From positions 1 to 64,000 of the forward strand of contig NZ_RAQO01000009.1 in assembly GCF_003610775.1 (NCBI RefSeq): 64,000 nucleotides of DNA, in the 5' to 3' direction. The DNA comes from Alginatibacterium sediminis (GTDB lineage: Bacteria > Pseudomonadota > Gammaproteobacteria > Enterobacterales > Celerinatantimonadaceae). This document shows positions 63,630-64,000 of this stretch, in pieces. A program made the position numbers and the translations under genes. The notes beneath the pieces were generated by a model. It worked only from the letters and a program-made list of their open reading frames with translations. It was not told where the DNA came from and ran no database searches. Positions within the stretch are counted from its first letter, which is position 1. Every line of letters begins with the position of its first letter.

Positions 63630-64000
63630 TTAATGGTTAGGGTACTTTTCAATCGCGTATTTCATCATCGCAGCAGAATTCTCGAGTTCCAACTTACGCC
63701 TAATTTTTAGGGTGTGGGTCTCTACGGTTCGAATACTGATCGACAGAGATTCGGCAATGACCCGGTTACAACTGCCCTGACTTAACAAACGCAGTACGTC
63801 TTCTTCACGTTTGGTCAGCGAAGCGGCTTTGGTCGCACCTGCACTATTTTTATCAAACATTATTTGGCTAACACCTGCGCTGAAATAGCTGCCGCCATTA
63901 GCGACCCCAATCAAAGCGTTGATCAGTTCTGAAGACGCGATGTCTTTTAATAGATAGCCTTTTGCACCATTGTTCATCGCATTCTCAATGTACTCTCGGT
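63630..64000 (-). CDS. LuxR/NarL-type response regulator (partial, cut by window edge)
   Basis: The C-terminal 123 codons of a NarL/FixJ response regulator; the frame continues open to the edge (codons R-E-Y-I-E-N-A before the ATG at 63977), so that ATG is internal. The end of the receiver domain, GAKGYLLKD, is visible with the conserved lysine, followed by the helix-turn-helix LTKREEDVLRLLSQG and SIRTVETHTLKIRRKL. It ends 18 bp from the convergent phosphoribosyltransferase gene. Confidence 0.9.
   Translation of the reverse strand, partial: REYIENAMNNGAKGYLLKDIASSELINALIGVANGGSYFSAGVSQIMFDKNSAGATKAASLTKREEDVLRLLSQGSCNRVIAESLSISIRTVETHTLKIRRKLELENSAAMMKYAIEKYPNH

Overview
The window is a stretch of ordinary chromosome from a marine gammaproteobacterium of the Vibrio / Agarivorans / Alteromonadales type. 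GrxA, GalE, GalT, GalK, TalB, XylB and a ZntR-like MerR protein read almost like E. coli proteins, the Arg-His-Pro tRNA cluster resembles the enterobacterial argX operon, and a chitin-sensing kinase (ChiS type) sits upstream of a chitooligosaccharide ABC transporter as in Vibrio. I see no prophage, transposase, CRISPR array or plasmid gene. Species assignment is inference.

Layout. 1-219: an 18-copy GCTCCTT heptamer array. 220-5142 (+): cyclic-nucleotide/CBS/nucleotidyltransferase protein, DnaQ-like exonuclease, glutaredoxin 1, DUF4250 protein, TetR regulator, HDOD protein. 5129-10349 (-): a hybrid histidine kinase with its own periplasmic binding protein, then the AzlCD branched-chain amino acid exporter. 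10436-11150: stringent-type promoter, tRNA-Arg(CCG), tRNA-His(GTG), tRNA-Pro(TGG), terminator, and two decayed tandem copies of the tRNA-Pro 3' end plus terminator. 11171-13675 (-): MerR/permease metal-efflux pair with a textbook MerR operator, and an acetyltransferase. 13979-15674: glycerate kinase and an unknown membrane protein. 15855-27164 (+): chiS, chitooligosaccharide-binding protein, two permeases, two ATPases, GH20 hexosaminidase. 27150-28229 (-): patatin-like protein. 28448-32812 (+): EbgR-like LacI regulator and a sugar ABC importer without its ATPase. 32965-41583: asparaginase II, diguanylate cyclase, PhnA-like protein, a broken acyltransferase gene, small proteins, a HAD phosphatase and a BenE transporter. 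41584-50373: nucleotidase-like protein, DUF1993 protein, transaldolase, xylulokinase and the galETK operon with two GalR operators 110 bp apart. 50941-57722 (+): FapA-like protein, DUF368 (PopT-type) protein, and a large GH13 lipoprotein with repeated carbohydrate-binding-like modules. 57941-64000: acetyltransferase, AraC regulator, MFS transporter, nucleotidyltransferase-like protein, catalase, phosphoribosyltransferase, and a LuxR-type response regulator cut by the window edge.

How it fits together. Much of the window is carbohydrate scavenging: chitin oligosaccharides (chiS locus), probable galactosides (EbgR-like regulator, LacEFG-like importer, gal operon), pentoses (xylB and tal) and alpha-glucans (GH13 lipoprotein). 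Each block has its own regulator or recognisable operator. The least explained unit is the binding-protein/hybrid-kinase pair beside azlCD, which has LuxPQ/TorTS-like architecture and no recognisable ligand.
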